NCBI RefSeq assembly: GCF_040802235.1
Contig: NC_133156.1
Span: 185,206,351-185,270,350 of the forward strand
Reading direction: 5' to 3'
From: Manis javanica
Lineage: Eukaryota > Chordata > Mammalia > Pholidota > Manidae
Length of the DNA: 64,000 nt
Shown here: positions 1-12,969 of the stretch, piece by piece
How positions within the stretch are numbered: position 1 is the stretch's first letter
How the letters are laid out: each line of letters starts with the position of its first letter
Position numbers and translations under genes: made by a program
Notes under the pieces: model-generated
The model's input: the letters and a program-made list of their open reading frames with translations, nothing else
Told to the model about the DNA's origin: nothing
Database searches by the model: none

Positions 1-775
1 CCAACTGATATAATTTTTAGGATTTGCTTCAAAAATGTGGGTGAGAATGAATTGCACAAGGATAAACATTGGCCATGAATTGATAATTATTGAAGTTGGG
101 TGATGAAAACTGCCTAGTTTTTTATATTTGAATTTTTTCATAATAAAAAGTTTTCTTAAATCAGTTATAAGAATCTCTATGCTTAATGGCCACTAAATGA
201 CTTCTGTGTCAACTTTATAAGAATGACTGCTCTGAGAGCAGGTGTTTGATGGTAGAAAGGGGCAGAACAGGAAGGCAGTGTAGAAAAGGAACTGAAGTTG
301 GGGGGGTACTGAAAAGATTGCAATCTGCAACTGCTTATCTTATAGCTCAGGTGCCTGCCCTTCTTGATAACCCAGATAGCCAGGACCTGGCCCCATGCCA
401 GGCTGACGATAGGCTCTCCACTTACTGGGAGAGGTGGCAGAAGCTCTACCCAACACCACACTGTTCCTGCTGGCTGTGACTGCTTGGCCCTTATTTTAGA
501 GAGTGAGATTTCACAAATTTCAAAACCAATCTGTCCAGTCACAAACTCCTGCGAAATAGAACCTGGATCACCATGGTAACAGCAAAGGCAGGCAGTAGGG
601 GAGGAATGCATACTTTGTCACAGTGACAAGAAAGCAGGTGAAAAGCAAAAGCCAGAGAAAGAGTCCTACCCATCCCCCAGGGCTGCTCAGTGCTCCCTTC
701 AGTAAATGCTCTGGAGAATGTAAATTCGGTCTCCTCTCAACTCCCAGGGCCTCCTCTATCCATATTGCCACATTT
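1..775. other. Intergenic, no feature recognised
   Basis: I see no gene, RNA or clear repeat here. Short open frames on both strands have no recognisable domain and no splice or promoter context. Confidence 0.4.
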
Positions 776-925
776 ATAAAGCACATAGTGTGTGCACCCA
801 AGGAAGGTACTTTCGTCTCCATTTTTCAGAAAGGAAAACTGAGGCTCAGGGATACTAAGAAATTCTCTAAAACCTAAAATGTAAGAGCGGGATTGAAACC
901 AAGATCTACTTCATGCCAAGGCCCA
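776..925 (-). repeat. MIR SINE fragment
   Basis: Read on the - strand this matches the MIR core and tail. On the + strand one sees the reversed signature: 'ccatttttcagaaaggaaaactgaggctcaggga', then a decayed 'gcgggattgaaacc' block. It is heavily diverged, as expected for an element of the early mammalian radiation. Confidence 0.6.
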
Positions 926-979
926 CGTTTTCCCATCTCTGATCCTCTAGCCTTGAGCATTTACAAGGGCTCACTCATG

Positions 980-2780
980 TTGTTGCCTGGGTCAGAATTT
1001 CCTGCCACCATATATTCCACCGTATGTATATACCACAGTTTGTTTTCCATCAACTTGTCATAGCCACTTGGGCCGCTTCTACCTTCTGGCTGTCATGAAT
1101 AATGTTGCTATGAACATGCTGTACAATTGTCTCTTCAAAACCCTGCTTTCAATTCTTTGGGATATATACCCAGAAGTGGTATGGCTGAATCATATGGTAA
1201 TTCGATTTTTAATTTTTTGGAGAAGCAACATACTGTTTCCATAGCAGTTGCAGCATTGTACATTCCCACCAACAGTGCACAGGATTCCAATTTCTTCATA
1301 TCCTTGTCAATGCTTTTATTTTCTGTTTTTTTAAATAGCCATCTTAATGAACGTGAGGTAATATCTCTGGTTTTCAATTTGCATTTCCCTAATGTTTAAT
1401 GGTGCTAAGCATTTTTTTAATGCTTGTTGGCCATTTGTATATATCTTCTTTAGAAAAATGTTCATTTAAGTCCTTTGCCCATTTTTAATAGAATTATTTG
1501 GGGTTTTTTTGTTGTTATTGAATTATCAGTTCTTTATATATTCTGAATATTAGCCCCTTATCAGATATGTGATTTACAAATATTTTCTCCTACTCCATAA
1601 GTTGCCTTTTCAGTCAGTTGATTATGTCCTTTGATGCAGAGAAGTTTTTAATTTTGATGTAGTCCAATTTATCTAGTTTTATTTTTACTGTCTATGTTTT
1701 TGGTATCATATCCAAGAAATCATTGCCAAATCCAATGTAATAAAGGTTTTCCCCTGTTTTCTTCTACAAGTTTCACAGTCATAGATCTTACATTAAGGTC
1801 TTTGACCCAGTTTCAGTTAATTTTTTAAGTATGCTTAAAGGATCCAACTTCATTCTTTTGCAAATGGGTATCCATTTTTCCCAGCACCATCTGTAGAGAA
1901 GACTGTCCTTTCTCCCACAGAAAGGTCTTGGCACCCTTGCTGAAAACCATTTGACAATATATGTGAGGATTTATTTCTGAGTTCTCTCTTCTATTCCATT
2001 GGTCTATGTCTGTCTTATGTCTGTCTTTATGCCAACACTAAACTCTTTTGATTACTGCAGCTTAATTTTGCTTGTTTTGGAACTATATGGATTCTTATAT
2101 TTGTACTCTTGAGGATCTTGTTTTTTTTGTTTGACATTGAGAGATACGTTTATATTATTGCATATAGCTCCAGCTGGTTTTAATTGAAGCATAGTATTCT
2201 ATTGTCCAAAATTTATCTATGCTACTGCTGGTGGATATTTGATTCTTTCCCAAAATTTGTGGCATTTTTTGGAAATTGATTGCTGCTACCTGGTCTCATT
2301 GGGTTTGAAATTCTTTTAATATAAAATCCTATTTGAAGAACATTCTATCTTGACCTAGTTCATCTTTGCAATTTCATCTTTTGTTTCTATAAACATTGCA
2401 TCCATAGATATTTTGTGTTTTCTATCTGATATTCTAATATTTGAAGTTCTTGGTACTCTAAGTTTGTTGTGTATTGTTTGTGTGGACTCTATGTGATTTT
2501 GGTGATTTTTTATTGTAAGCTGATATTTGGTTCATATTCATCTGTTGAAAAATGTCTGGCCTCAGTTGAGGATGCTTCCTCCAGATACGATTTTCACTTG
2601 TTTCTTCAAGAAGCTAGGGACTGCTGCAAAAACTGCAACCACTTTTTAATCCATATTCAAAGTATGAGGAACCCCAGGCTCATTCCTTCCTCCCATCCCC
2701 TCCTTCATCTTGCCCCTGGCCTAACATCTTGGCTTTGGGTTTACAGGGCTGATACAGTAATTTCATTTGTCCCTGTTCAA
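980..2780 (-). repeat. Old L1 (L1M-type) fragment, antisense
   Basis: The + strand carries the reverse complement of L1 ORF2, for example 'gggatatatacccagaag' and 'cattcccaccaacagtgcac'. The - strand frame at 1135-1377 still reads the ORF2 C-terminal signature [20 protein letters not shown]. Homology runs leftward-3' to rightward-5' through the ORF2 body and probably into ORF1-like sequence near 2.4-2.8 kb. Many stops and indels make it a dead copy. The right boundary is uncertain by some hundred bases. Confidence 0.75.
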
Positions 2781-4039
2781 CTCTATTGTCTCAGAAGCAC
2801 TCAAAATTCATTGGGTTTTTGTTGGCTTTTTTCTTTAGAAAATGCCTTATTTGCTGTGATACAAGTAATATAATAAAATTTCTATTTTATATAGACTATC
2901 TGGCCCATCATCATATCAAAAGCAGAAGTTCTTCAAATGTCATTTTTTTCATAGTTGTGATAAGGTATCTTATAAGGGTCTTGCTTAAGAACCATGGGAA
3001 GCTATTCCACTAGTATTTTTTTATTCTACTTTTGTTCTATTGAATAGAACATACTTTTATCCAGGCAGGAGCCAGATTGTCCTCAGCTAAGGACAAGAGC
3101 TGGACCTGGTCCATAGAGATTTGCCGCAATTTGGAGAAGAGAGAGGAGAAATAGGTAACAAAAAGGAGGAAGAAATGCTGCTGAATGACTTAAATTATGT
3201 TTCTGCTTTTGATGAGGGATGTGAATTACAAATTCACCACAAATATATCCATTGTTAAAAATAATGTGATTTGGATTGCAAACAAGATCAGAGGAAGAGG
3301 CAATGAAATTCTGAATTCTACTTTGGAAGAAGCAATGAAATGATGAATTGGCTCTGGGGTAGGTAAGAGTGAGATCTAGGGCCTGTTACCTCTATCTGAT
3401 ATTATCTGGAGAATGAAACTTACCTTGATCTTATTACTTGGGTCTTTTCCAGAAATGCCATCACTATGTTAAGACTTAATGTTAGTCTCTTAGGTTTTAG
3501 AGCATATTAATGTAAAAATCCTTTTTGAAGAACATTCTATCTTTGACAAAAAAACCACACTTCAAGATATCCATTCAATTACTCTGTGTACCTTAAACAA
3601 GCTCCCACACACATAAAAAAATTCCCCCATAAATTCAGTGCCATGAAAAGAGTTGTCTCTTTAGAAAAATACGTTTGCTTCTTTTTATCAGATTAAATAA
3701 GCCATGTTTCCTGTCTCAAGTTTTTCCCTCAATTTCCAGAAAAGTCAGACCTAAACTAAGGGCTCAGTTGTAACCAGTACATTCCAGTTCCTTGTCACAT
3801 CTCTGCCTCTGATCCTGTTTGTAAAAATAGCTTGTTTACCCTTTCACTTCATATCATAAAAATAGTACCTAGTCATTATTCATTGTAGGAAATATAAAAA
3901 GAGAAAAAATTTTTAAAAAAGCACAACCATTACTTTTCAAACCTTAGTGTACATTCCCTGATTACAACATCCCCACCCCACCCCAACTCTATTGCTACTT
4001 GATTACCAGAGGAAAACTGGCTCTGACTTATGAAGGGAA
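2781..4039. other. Intergenic, no feature recognised
   Basis: No gene or confidently named repeat. A stretch at about 3508-3548 resembles 2318-2358 (shared 'ttgaagaacattctatct'), reported separately as a finding. Confidence 0.35.
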
Positions 4040-4565
4040 GGAAATTTTTCTTTTTCTTCTACCTATCGTAAGTCCATTGTTTGGGCCCTTCAAATTAGAC
4101 TGACAAAAGACAGATCAATAAGAGAAAAACAAGCAAAAGGTTATGAATCCATGCATCACACCAAACCTGGGAGTGCCCAGTGGTGAGTAACTCAAAGAGT
4201 GGTCAGAACTTGGGTTTGTATAGCGCCTTAGGAAAGAACAAAAATTTTGTAGAGAAGAGATGAGGAAAAGGAAAAGGACTTTGAGTTTCTAGGGATAGCA
4301 AACTTATGGGAAGGCAAATATTTGAGGAAACTAATGGAAGATAAGGGCTAGTTTGGGCCAGGTTTGGGATGTAGATTGCTCTGGTGCAGTCTCTGAGTCG
4401 ATAAGGGTCTAGAGTAGTCTTAGTGATTAACCTCTAACATAACTGGTAGAGAGAGGAGGGAAATGCATGCTTTTTTAGGCAAATGGGGAAGGGCAGAAAA
4501 TTTTTCTTGTATCTGCTCTTCTCAGCTGCCTTTAGTGCAAATTAATTGTTATGCCAAATTAGTAC
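4040..4565. repeat. Probable ancient interspersed repeat, family not identified
   Basis: The block from 'gggcccttcaaattagactgacaaaagacagatcaa' (in part) to 'attaattgttatgccaaattagta' has the feel of a dispersed mammalian LTR or DNA-transposon remnant, with purine-rich spacers. I cannot name the family and did not find terminal repeats, so this is a weak call. Confidence 0.3.
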
Positions 4566-6080
4566 ATTTCAGGGTAGCATATTCTGCTATCATTCACTAT
4601 TTAAACAATAAAAAATAGTTGTTTGAAAGTCACAGGATGGCTCCTATAATTCAAGTAAAACAGAGTGTCAGAATGAACAGGCTTTGGTGGCCCTCAGTCT
4701 CCAGCAATGGAAATCATGGGCAATCACCTTAGGACTCAGGCATTGGCCAACTCATCTCTGAAGTGATTTTTTTCCTGAGTGTTGGCCAGCATGGAGCACT
4801 GTTTTTGGCAATCCTACTAAGGTTACATGGAATGGGGCAGGGCCAAGTAGTCAGTGAAAATAAGTATGAAGTGCTTGTGCTACCACGAAAGTAGGGTGAA
4901 CAAAAGCAGGTATTTCAAACCACTGAGCCATTTGTTTCCTCTCTTCAGGGTGCTCACAGCCAAGTGTGCATGAATTTATGTTGCCCTGCACACAGTGCTG
5001 CTGCTGTGAGAAAGAAACCCTGGACTGATTCTCATTCTCCTGATGGACTTCCTGAGCAGGCACCAGTTGCTGAAGATTGTGGCTCTCTGCTGCCTTCATG
5101 CTCTTCCTGTTCCTTGTCTTACCAAGGAGGGCTGGGTCATCTGGAGGAGAGAGAAGAGGGAGTCCACACTGGGCAGGAGGCCGTAATCCCCTTAAGAACC
5201 TTATACATAATTAGGGCAAAATGAAGGCTGACCTGTTTATTTTTAAAAGTAGTGGTTAGATGATGTGAATTTGTTCTATGACCTCAACAAGTGAGACATA
5301 ACAGGCAGTGTCCTCAGATGTGTATCTAATGCAGTATTTCTCAGTGCTAATGGAAACACTCATTTATGAACGCTAGTACACTCAGTGATATTAATATTAG
5401 CTCTGAGGAAAGGGTTTTGTCCTTTGGCCAAAATACATTTGGGAAACATTTCATACTATATTATATTCTTGGATAAGAAAAATGCCCTGTATCAAACCAA
5501 AGGTTCTTGAGAGTTCTGTAGTGTCTCCCTCCCTCTATGTGTGTGTGTGTGTGTGAGTGTGTGTGTGTGTGTGTGTTTATATCTATACACAAACATTAAA
5601 ATGACAGTATAAAGACAATGCAATAAAATATACAGAAATTATATTTCGTGGAGTAAGTGGAACTGTATATATTTTTTCCTTATTTTGATTGTCATTATAT
5701 TATAATATTATATATACATACATAAAGAAAAAATTACATATATAAAATTTATATGTATAAAAAGAAAGAACAATTTATACTAAATAGACAGCAATTTAAA
5801 AATTAAATACAACAAATGAGACTGTATTCTCATCAAACACCAAAAGCATTTGCTAACGTCTCCCATTATCTATTAAAGTACAGGACGTTGTTCATTAAAT
5901 ACCTGAATTGGGAAAAGGCTGAATGAATGTAGCAACAATGGAGTGCCTATAGATTCAAAATAATATTGCTATTACATTACACAGATATTAATCCCAAAAA
6001 CATAATTGATTATCAATAAAAAATTATTCACTATGAAGAACATTTATAAGAAACAAGGACATTATTTTAAATGTCCTTTT
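4566..6080. other. Intergenic, AT-rich, no gene
   Basis: Nothing coding is supported. The only clear element is a GT microsatellite at 5537-5576; 5690-5770 is low-complexity A/T sequence. Confidence 0.4.
5537..5576 (+). repeat. (GT)n microsatellite
   Basis: About 20 GT dinucleotides with one GA interruption. Length polymorphism is likely. Confidence 0.95.
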
Positions 6081-6084
6081 AAAT

Positions 6085-6415
6085 TAAGGTATGGCAAATC
6101 TTTTATGTAGAGCTAGATAGTAGATATTTTAGAATTTGCAGACCATACAGTTTCTGTTGCAATGACTCCACTCTGTTGATATAATACAAGAGCAGCCATA
6201 GACAATACCTAAGCAAATGAGTATAGCTGTGTTCCAATAAAACTGTATTTATGGCTACTGAGATTTGAATCATGTAAAATTCACAGGTCATTAAATATAA
6301 TCATTCTTTTTACTTTTTCCCAACCATTTAAAAATGTACATCCATTCTTAGTTCAAGGGCTCTACAAAAATAGGCAGTGTCAAATTTAGCCCAAGGGCTG
6401 TAGTTTGGTTATCCA
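6085..6415 (-). mobile_element. hAT-Charlie (MER1-type) non-autonomous DNA transposon remnant
   Basis: The segment includes 'agcagccatagacaatacctaa' (in part), 'gctgtgttccaataaaactgtattta' (in part) and a terminal 'tttagcccaagggctgtagtttgg', the internal and terminal signatures of the MER1-type hAT group read in reverse. Ends are eroded and no clear 8-bp duplication is visible. Confidence 0.6.
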
Positions 6416-6589
6416 CATTTTAAATAATTGTAATGCAGTGATCACACACACACACAAATGCTATTTGTCCAACACAAACATGTATGTGCTTGTGGGCTTC
6501 CTTATTAAGAAGAGTTCAGATTTCACCTGACATCTCCTAGGGAGAAAAATTTAAATAAATGCTCCTTTTGTATTTGTGGTACCCAGCTC

Positions 6590-6743
6590 CAGGTTGGCCC
6601 CCAGTGATCTCCACCTCCTGGTATCCATCCGCCCTTGGGTAGCCTCGCTCATCACAGTAGCATATGATGGAAGAGATGGGATGCCTCTTCTGAAGTGAGG
6701 TTATAAAAACTGATTTCCATCTTGGGTACATGCTCTCTCTCTT

Positions 6744-6797
<54 letters not shown>

Positions 6798-7110
6798 AAT
6801 CTGCTATGTTGTGTGACAAGGCCCATACAGCAAAGGAAATGAAGCCTCTAGCCAACAGAGAGGAACTGAGGTGTCCATACAACACCCACGTGGGTGAGTG
6901 TGGAAGCAGACCCTCCAGCCCCATTCGAGCCTTTACATGATTGCAGCCTTGAAGACAGCCTCCTGAGAAACTCTGCACCAAAATCACCCAGCTAAATTCT
7001 CCTGGACTCCTGACGCCCCCCGGTAATTGTAGATAATAGCTGCATATTGCTTTCAGCTGCTAAGTTTTGGGGTAATTTTTAATGCATCCATGGATAAGTA
7101 ATAAGCACCT
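6590..7110 (+). repeat. MLT1-type LTR (ERVL-MaLR)
   Basis: Matches the typical MaLR LTR order: start-side decay, 'gatgggatgcctcttctg', a CT-rich tract, 'aaggaactgaggcc'-like sequence, a 'ctccagccccattcgagcc' block, and near the right end 'ctgctaagttttggggtaa' followed by 'ataagtaataa'. It is an ancient solo LTR. A CT microsatellite has expanded inside it at the place where MLT1 LTRs carry a CT-rich stretch. Confidence 0.7.
6733..6795 (+). repeat. (CT)n microsatellite inside the MLT1 LTR
   Basis: About 31 CT units with a single TG interruption near the left end. It produces the spurious Leu/Ser and Arg/Glu open frames on the two strands. Confidence 0.95.
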
Positions 7111-9880
7111 ATTTGACCCAGATCTGTGAGGTTCCTAAATCTCACCCTTCACATGTTGTTTCTTTCAAGACCCCTCTACTCTGACTCAAAACCCAATCCC
7201 GTGTCTGGGTGCCCAGGCCATGAACTGTGCTGTATTTAGACACTCCCTGAAACTGAGACTGAATGCTAGCCTTTGGAATGTCTGTATGTCACATATGGAA
7301 CTAGTAAAAGAAGAGAGGAAAAATTCCTTGCACATTATTTTCCGTAAAACACTGGGTGGATTTTCTGAATCTAGTGGTTTAACAGCATTTTTCCCCCTCA
7401 AGAAAAAATAACAATAATAAAAGTTTATTTGTTGCTTCTTAACTTGCTTATGTAACTCCCCATCTCTCCTCCTTCACACATTTCAGTATCATTTCAGACA
7501 CTATATTGTGCTTTAAGTGACAGTTTTGTCTGTGAGAATTGTGCTTTGTTTTTCAGCCACCTGATTTTTCACTGTGTATTGCTTCTCACATTGTCAGTAT
7601 TAAAAGTTTTATGATAATTCAAGATGACATTTTGTAAAACACAAGGCAGGAAAAGCAAAAAAAAAAAAAAGAAAGAAAAGGTCGGTCTGTCTGCCAAGCC
7701 AATCACATGATCCATACAGAGGCTCAGAGCCAGGCCAGTCATCATTAGCAGGAAATCATTTCATTGTATTTTGTGATTTCAGAGCACTGAAATTTCTTCA
7801 TGTGCACAACTGCCTTCTAGAAAAGGGCTGGGACTGTGCATTCTATTTCAGTGTGAGGGGTTTCAGGCACTGGAGCATGTGGTCACATGTGTGCAGGAGA
7901 GGAAGAGAGGTGGTGGCTGGGAAGTGGGAAATATCCAGTTGTTCTAACTTCTCTTAAAGAATCTGTTTCGTAATTGAGAGAACTCTAAATGCAGAGTTTA
8001 AAGTTTCAAGAGATCATTAAAGATTCCTATCTGCTTTTTGAACTCCATAGATATGTCTTCTACGAAATTAGACAGGGTCAAGGTTATTGTTCATAAGGAG
8101 GTGAATTTGGCTAGCTCGACGAGGGTTATCACCAGTGATAGGATTGCCAGGCACTAGGCTCAGAGTTCAGTTAGCAGACTTGGACCATCTCAACCATATT
8201 CCTCCTCTGTCATGTATTTTTGTTTTTAATTCTTCTCTTGCCTGCCCAGCACCTTGTTGGGGTTTCTTTGGGAAACATCACCCCCTTATTTTGGGAAATG
8301 ATTCTTTCTCTCAAACCATTTGATTCTAAATGTTCTAGTTCCAGATATTCTTGAGATCCTGCTGGTCTTTTCTCTTTCCTATGTATCACTTCATAGACTC
8401 TTCCATTTGTTACATAATATATCCACAGTCTTTCCCTAAGCTGGTTAGAATTGTTTCTCTACTTGCAACCACTTGCAAATGAATCCTCACTTATTCAACT
8501 GTGTGAGGTATTGTAGTGTAAATAAAAGAATAGGAAATTATGGTCTGATTGAAACAAAAGATACATTTTTAAAAAGTAGAGAATTATATAAAAATGCATA
8601 TAAATATAATTATTATGGTAATCAATTACCTGGTGGTGTTTTAAGTGGTTTTCAGCTGAAGTGCATTTTAAAAACAATATTACATTTGTGAAAAATATTA
8701 TTAAAATTGCCACACCACCTGCATGTAAAAAGACATCTATTAGTTATGACCCTATGCTAAGCATTAAACCCCTCACCAATCAGATACAACCTAAAATAAA
8801 TAAAATGCCATAGCCATTCTGCTACTGTTGTAAAAAAATCTGAGCCATACTCATTGTTGAACACCTAAAAGTTTGTTATTAAAGTAACCTTAGTAATCAA
8901 TATGTCAGCATCCTATCACTGAAAAAAATTTTGAAAAATATGAACAAATGGGAAAAGAGGAAGGGGGGAAAAACTAAGCAACTTGCATCTTTGTTAATTG
9001 CATTTAACAGTGTGAAAAAGGGAAAGGGTCATTTAAAAAAAGTGCTCACATAGGAAGGGAAAAGGTAGTGTTGGTTTGGGTAAATCACAGGAGACTCAGT
9101 GAAGGCCCTTGTCTGGTTTGAGCTGCACTGAACTAAAATTTTTTGCAGCCTGAGGACAGAAGATAGCTTTAAAGTGTCTTTTTTGCTAGGTTACCACATT
9201 CACACAGCAGCTTGAGTTTTTAGAGAACATATCGAAGAACATGGTAATGACTAATGGCTTGACTATAATACACAGAAAACTTATTTGTAAACGCTGAGAA
9301 GTGACAGCTATGTGAGGTTATTCCGTGTGAAGATAAGAGAATGGTTAGAGAGGGAAGCAAAGAGCAAAAATAAAATTGTGATCAATATCTCAGACTGTGG
9401 GTGGAAAATGTAGGACTTCAAAAAGACAGCTTGTTCAATGACAAATTCATACTTGATGGGCTTCTTTCTATTATTTGAGAACAAAGAAGAACTTTGGGAC
9501 ATTTTTAGGTCAAGCAGTATGTATAATATTCTATGTCCCTAAAATTAGTGGTATCACCTTTACCTTTTGGAAAGAACACAAAAAGAAATGCATGTTCTAA
9601 AATACTGGGTGTACTAAATATTATATTCATTTTGTTGTAGATTTTGACTAGTTCTATTTTTATTACAAATTTGGATTATCCATGCCAATCTTCTCTTCCA
9701 GTTTGCCATTGTCCCCAATATTCCAATAAGTTGCAGGTGGACTTCTACCATGATCGCTGTAGGATGTGCAAGGAAACTGAGTGCTGGTGAGGACTGGATT
9801 AGTCGGTCAGGCTTTGAAGAAGAAGGCAAGATTTGCCTTGGGCTTCGATGGATTGGATAATTACAAATAACTGTGAAGAA
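7111..9880. other. Intergenic, no gene recognised
   Basis: About 2.8 kb of moderately AT-rich DNA. A pure A-run lies at about 7658-7671 but has no matching target-site duplication. No coding region, RNA gene or well-defined repeat could be supported. Confidence 0.4.
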
Positions 9881-10175
9881 TTCATTCATTCACCAATTCA
9901 TTTGACAAATACTAAGCACTGGCTATTCACGAGGCTCAGTTTAGGTACAGGGAATACGATAGTAAAATAGGATAGAATATCCTAAAGGTATTTATATGCT
10001 GGTGGGGGAGACAAAATACAAGTAGAGAAGTAAATGTATATTTTATAATTCTGGGTGGTTATAAATGCTCTGGAAAAAAGATAGAGTGAAGGCATAGGGT
10101 GCTAAATTTCGGCCTCTCTAATGAGCTAACATTTGATCAGGGGCTTGAATGGAGAGGAAGAACAAGGAATGCAGA
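9880..10175 (-). repeat. L2 LINE 3' fragment
   Basis: On the + strand it begins with 'attcattcattca', the reverse of the L2 TGAA tail, then 'caaatactaagcactgg', a 'tggtgggggagacaaa' block and 'acatttgatcaggggcttgaatg'. This order is the reverse complement of the L2 3' end. Confidence 0.65.
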
Positions 10176-10179
10176 GATG

Positions 10180-10405
10180 CAGAGGAATAACATTGCAGGG
10201 ACATGGGGGGAGGGGAGAATGGGAAGTTAGTGTTTTCATGGGCACAGAGTTTGAGGTGGGGAAAGTGAAAACGTTCTGGAGATGGATGTTGGTGATGCTG
10301 CACAACAATGATTGTATTTGATGCCACAGGACCTCCACTTAAAAATGGTTAAAATGGTTAATTTTATGTTATGCATATTTTAACCACAGTTTTTTTAAAG
10401 ATCTG
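10180..10405 (+). repeat. Old L1 3' UTR (L1M-type)
   Basis: The motifs 'acgttctggagatggatg', 'gctgcacaacaatgattgta' and 'cacttaaaaatggttaaaatgg' (in part) in this order are the end of many L1M 3' UTRs, sense on the + strand. It abuts the L2 fragment. Confidence 0.7.
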
Positions 10406-11041
10406 TAGCAATATCAGAAAAAGCAGAAAGCCGTCTCTATGGAATCAAGCTTTAATTGAATATTCATTTACATTTCTGGAGAAAAAGTGAGTACTGTTGT
10501 CTTGGTTCTTTACAGATAACATCCACTGTAGAAAAGAACAAAAAGTTTTATTTGGATGTAAATTCCTGTGCGAAACTGGCCCAAAACAAATGCAAGCAAG
10601 AACCTATGTTAGGCTCACCGTTACTGAGCCAGAGTCTGCCCCATGACTGTGTGTGGAGGTAACCAGATTCCCCCAGAGTCTAGCGACCAAACAGGAGGCC
10701 TGTTGCTCATCACCATAGCTACAAACTCCTTTGGGCCTAAGGTAGGACATGGCTTCTTCAGAACTGGTCTGGAAAGATGACTTTGTCTTGAAGTCTAGCA
10801 AATGAAATGAGGAGAGGAAGTCCTAGTATAAATGTACAGTGACCTGGTTGAGATCTCTGAGGTTAAGACATCCTGAGGCAGAAGGGAAAGAGACTGGCAC
10901 ATTGTAAATCACGGACACTGATGATTTTTTAAGAAAATAAGAAATAGCTCCTGCAGATGTTAAACTGTACCTGAACATAGACTGAATGAAAAAGAAAGTA
11001 GTTGAGTGTGCTAGGATTGGATTGTATGGATATGGATATGT

Positions 11042-11074
<33 letters not shown>

Positions 11075-11279
11075 ATGCTGATTGCTTTTTGAAATCCATA
11101 ATATGAATTCAGCACAGAGACTGGGACAGCGAACATGGAATGTTGTTAGTCCGATTCTTTTGTCAAACCCACCATTCACTTGGGCTTAATTTACCAATTT
11201 CCAAAAGAATGATCATAATCGTTGTCCTATTGATAGACAATGTTTAAAATTACCAATTTGAGATGACATTAGACACTTT
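10406..11279. other. Intergenic, no gene recognised
   Basis: No coding region supported. It contains only a CA microsatellite at 11041-11071. Confidence 0.4.
11041..11071 (+). repeat. (CA)n microsatellite
   Basis: Fourteen CA units followed by CG/CA; likely polymorphic. Confidence 0.9.
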
Positions 11280-11525
11280 AAAAAATAGAGTAATATATGT
11301 TCAAATAAACAAAACAGCTGCAATTTATTGAATGTATGTGACTAATACTCTTGTGTATAATCTCATTTGGTTCTACTAGCATCATAAGTGTTACCATAAT
11401 ACCTGAACTAATAAAAAAAACTGGGGCACTGAGAGGCCAGGTAGCTTGGTTTGTTCAAAGTCACTCAGCTTATAATCAGCAGAACTTGGATACAAACACA
11501 GACCCATTGGATGCCATCCCAATAT
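11280..11525 (-). repeat. MIR SINE
   Basis: Reverse-oriented MIR features: 'tataatctcatttggttc', 'aactggggcactgagaggcc', 'caaagtcactcagcttataa' and 'agcagaacttggataca'. Confidence 0.6.
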
Positions 11526-11659
11526 TTGCATGTTCATATCAGTGATGAGAAAAATTTTTGGTTATGTTTACATTTATTAACTCCATTTTAAGAAGCTGTG
11601 TTTTATTATTCTGAAGATATTATTCCTGATGCATATTGCCCAGCATTTGTAACATCTCA

Positions 11660-11865
11660 TATCTGAAAAATAATTCATTTTTTTAAATGCTTTCCATTTC
11701 TCATTTGATTCTCACAATGTTTGGGAAGGAAGTCTTTTAATCCCCATTTACAAATAGTGAAAATTGAAATGTAAGATTTTAAGTGCTCTGCATAAAGAAA
11801 CCATTTAGTGGCTGAGCCAAGATTCAAAACAAAGTCCTCTTTCTCCACATCCAACACTTTTTAGT
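11660..11865 (-). repeat. MIR SINE
   Basis: Reverse MIR order: 'tttgattctcacaatgtttg', 'taatccccatttacaaatag', 'gtggctgagccaagattcaa', then 'ccacatccaacac'. Diverged. Confidence 0.6.
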
Positions 11866-12224
11866 AAAGAGGTGGAGGTAGCTTGATACTGTGGAATTGC
11901 TGAACAAAAAGTTGAGAAAAAATGTGAAATTTCCAAAAAGACTTTAAAAAATTCCAAAAGAGTATCACCCTCTTTTGAGTCTCATTTCACCAGAGTAACC
12001 AACATTAAGTTTGCTGTGTACCTTCTAATTCTTTTTAAAGTGCTAATTAAAACATATACAGATTTATATGGTTTTAAATTTTTTTAATGCTTTAAACACC
12101 ATAATGCTATAGATATTACTTGCAATTAGACTTTTTCCCTTTATGTTATTGCAGATAAAACATAGGGATCTGATTACTTTTCAAGATATGGACACATGGA
12201 CAAGTTTAAAACAAGGGCAGAAAT

Positions 12225-12345
12225 TCAATTAAAAAAATATTTATGGAGCACCTACTATGTGCCATGCAATGTTCTGTTCAAGCTGGGAATACAGCAAGGA
12301 ATGAAACAGACAAAACTGCCTGCCCTCAAACTTCCACAGTTTGCC
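12225..12345 (-). repeat. L2 LINE 3' fragment
   Basis: Contains 'gagcacctactatgtgccat' followed by 'gggaatacagcaaggaatg' and 'aactgcctgccctcaaactt', the reverse complement of the L2 3' end. Confidence 0.7.
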
Positions 12346-12349
12346 CTGT

Positions 12350-12960
12350 GTGGCCACCCAACTTTATCATTAACAGTTTTAGCATGTGTTTACCAAAATG
12401 ACACATAGTTTATTATTTTAACAGTGGCATATATTTTACATGGGAATATGAGGATTTATCCAGCCATTTATTTATTGGTTAACATTCAATTAATGCTTTG
12501 ACTTGATTTTTATCATCAATGCTACAATAAACAACAGCCATATTACATATATTCAATGTAATGATGGCTTTATTTTTTTCTGAAGGGTAGGGTTTTTAAA
12601 GTAGGATTGCTGATTAATGTGTAAAGACTCAATATATACACACACGTATGGTTTAACATATATATTGTTTAATTTTTAATAAATTCATCAGATAACTTCT
12701 AATAAAATATTATAGCAATGATATGCTTCCAACAGCTTATAAAAGTGCTGATTTGCTTACATCTTTACCAACAGTGAATTTTAAGTCTTTTAAAATTTTG
12801 CCAAGATGATTGGCCAAAAATAGTTTGATATTATTGTTTTAATTTATATTCCTCTGTCTCTTCTACTAGAAATGGTTGAGACTGTTTATTCATATTACAT
12901 ATGTTTATTGACCATTTGCATTTCCACTTCATAATACTGACTAATATTAGAGTTTGGCAT
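12350..12960 (-). repeat. Probable old L1 ORF2 fragment, antisense
   Basis: Scattered but ordered matches to reversed L1 ORF2 3' sequence: 'caatgctacaataaacaac', 'agtaggattgctgattaatg', 'tttaccaacagtgaatttta', 'gattggccaaaaatag' and 'accatttgcatttcc'. Strongly decayed. Confidence 0.5.
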
Positions 12961-12969
12961 TGGAATATG

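Noticed and set aside
6652-6987. Frame with a long Arg-Glu repeat
   Set aside because: Product of the CT microsatellite inside an MLT1 LTR.
7658-7680. A-run as a possible retrocopy tail
   Set aside because: No matching target-site duplication upstream and no polyadenylation signal in place. Same for the A-run at 34,867-34,880.
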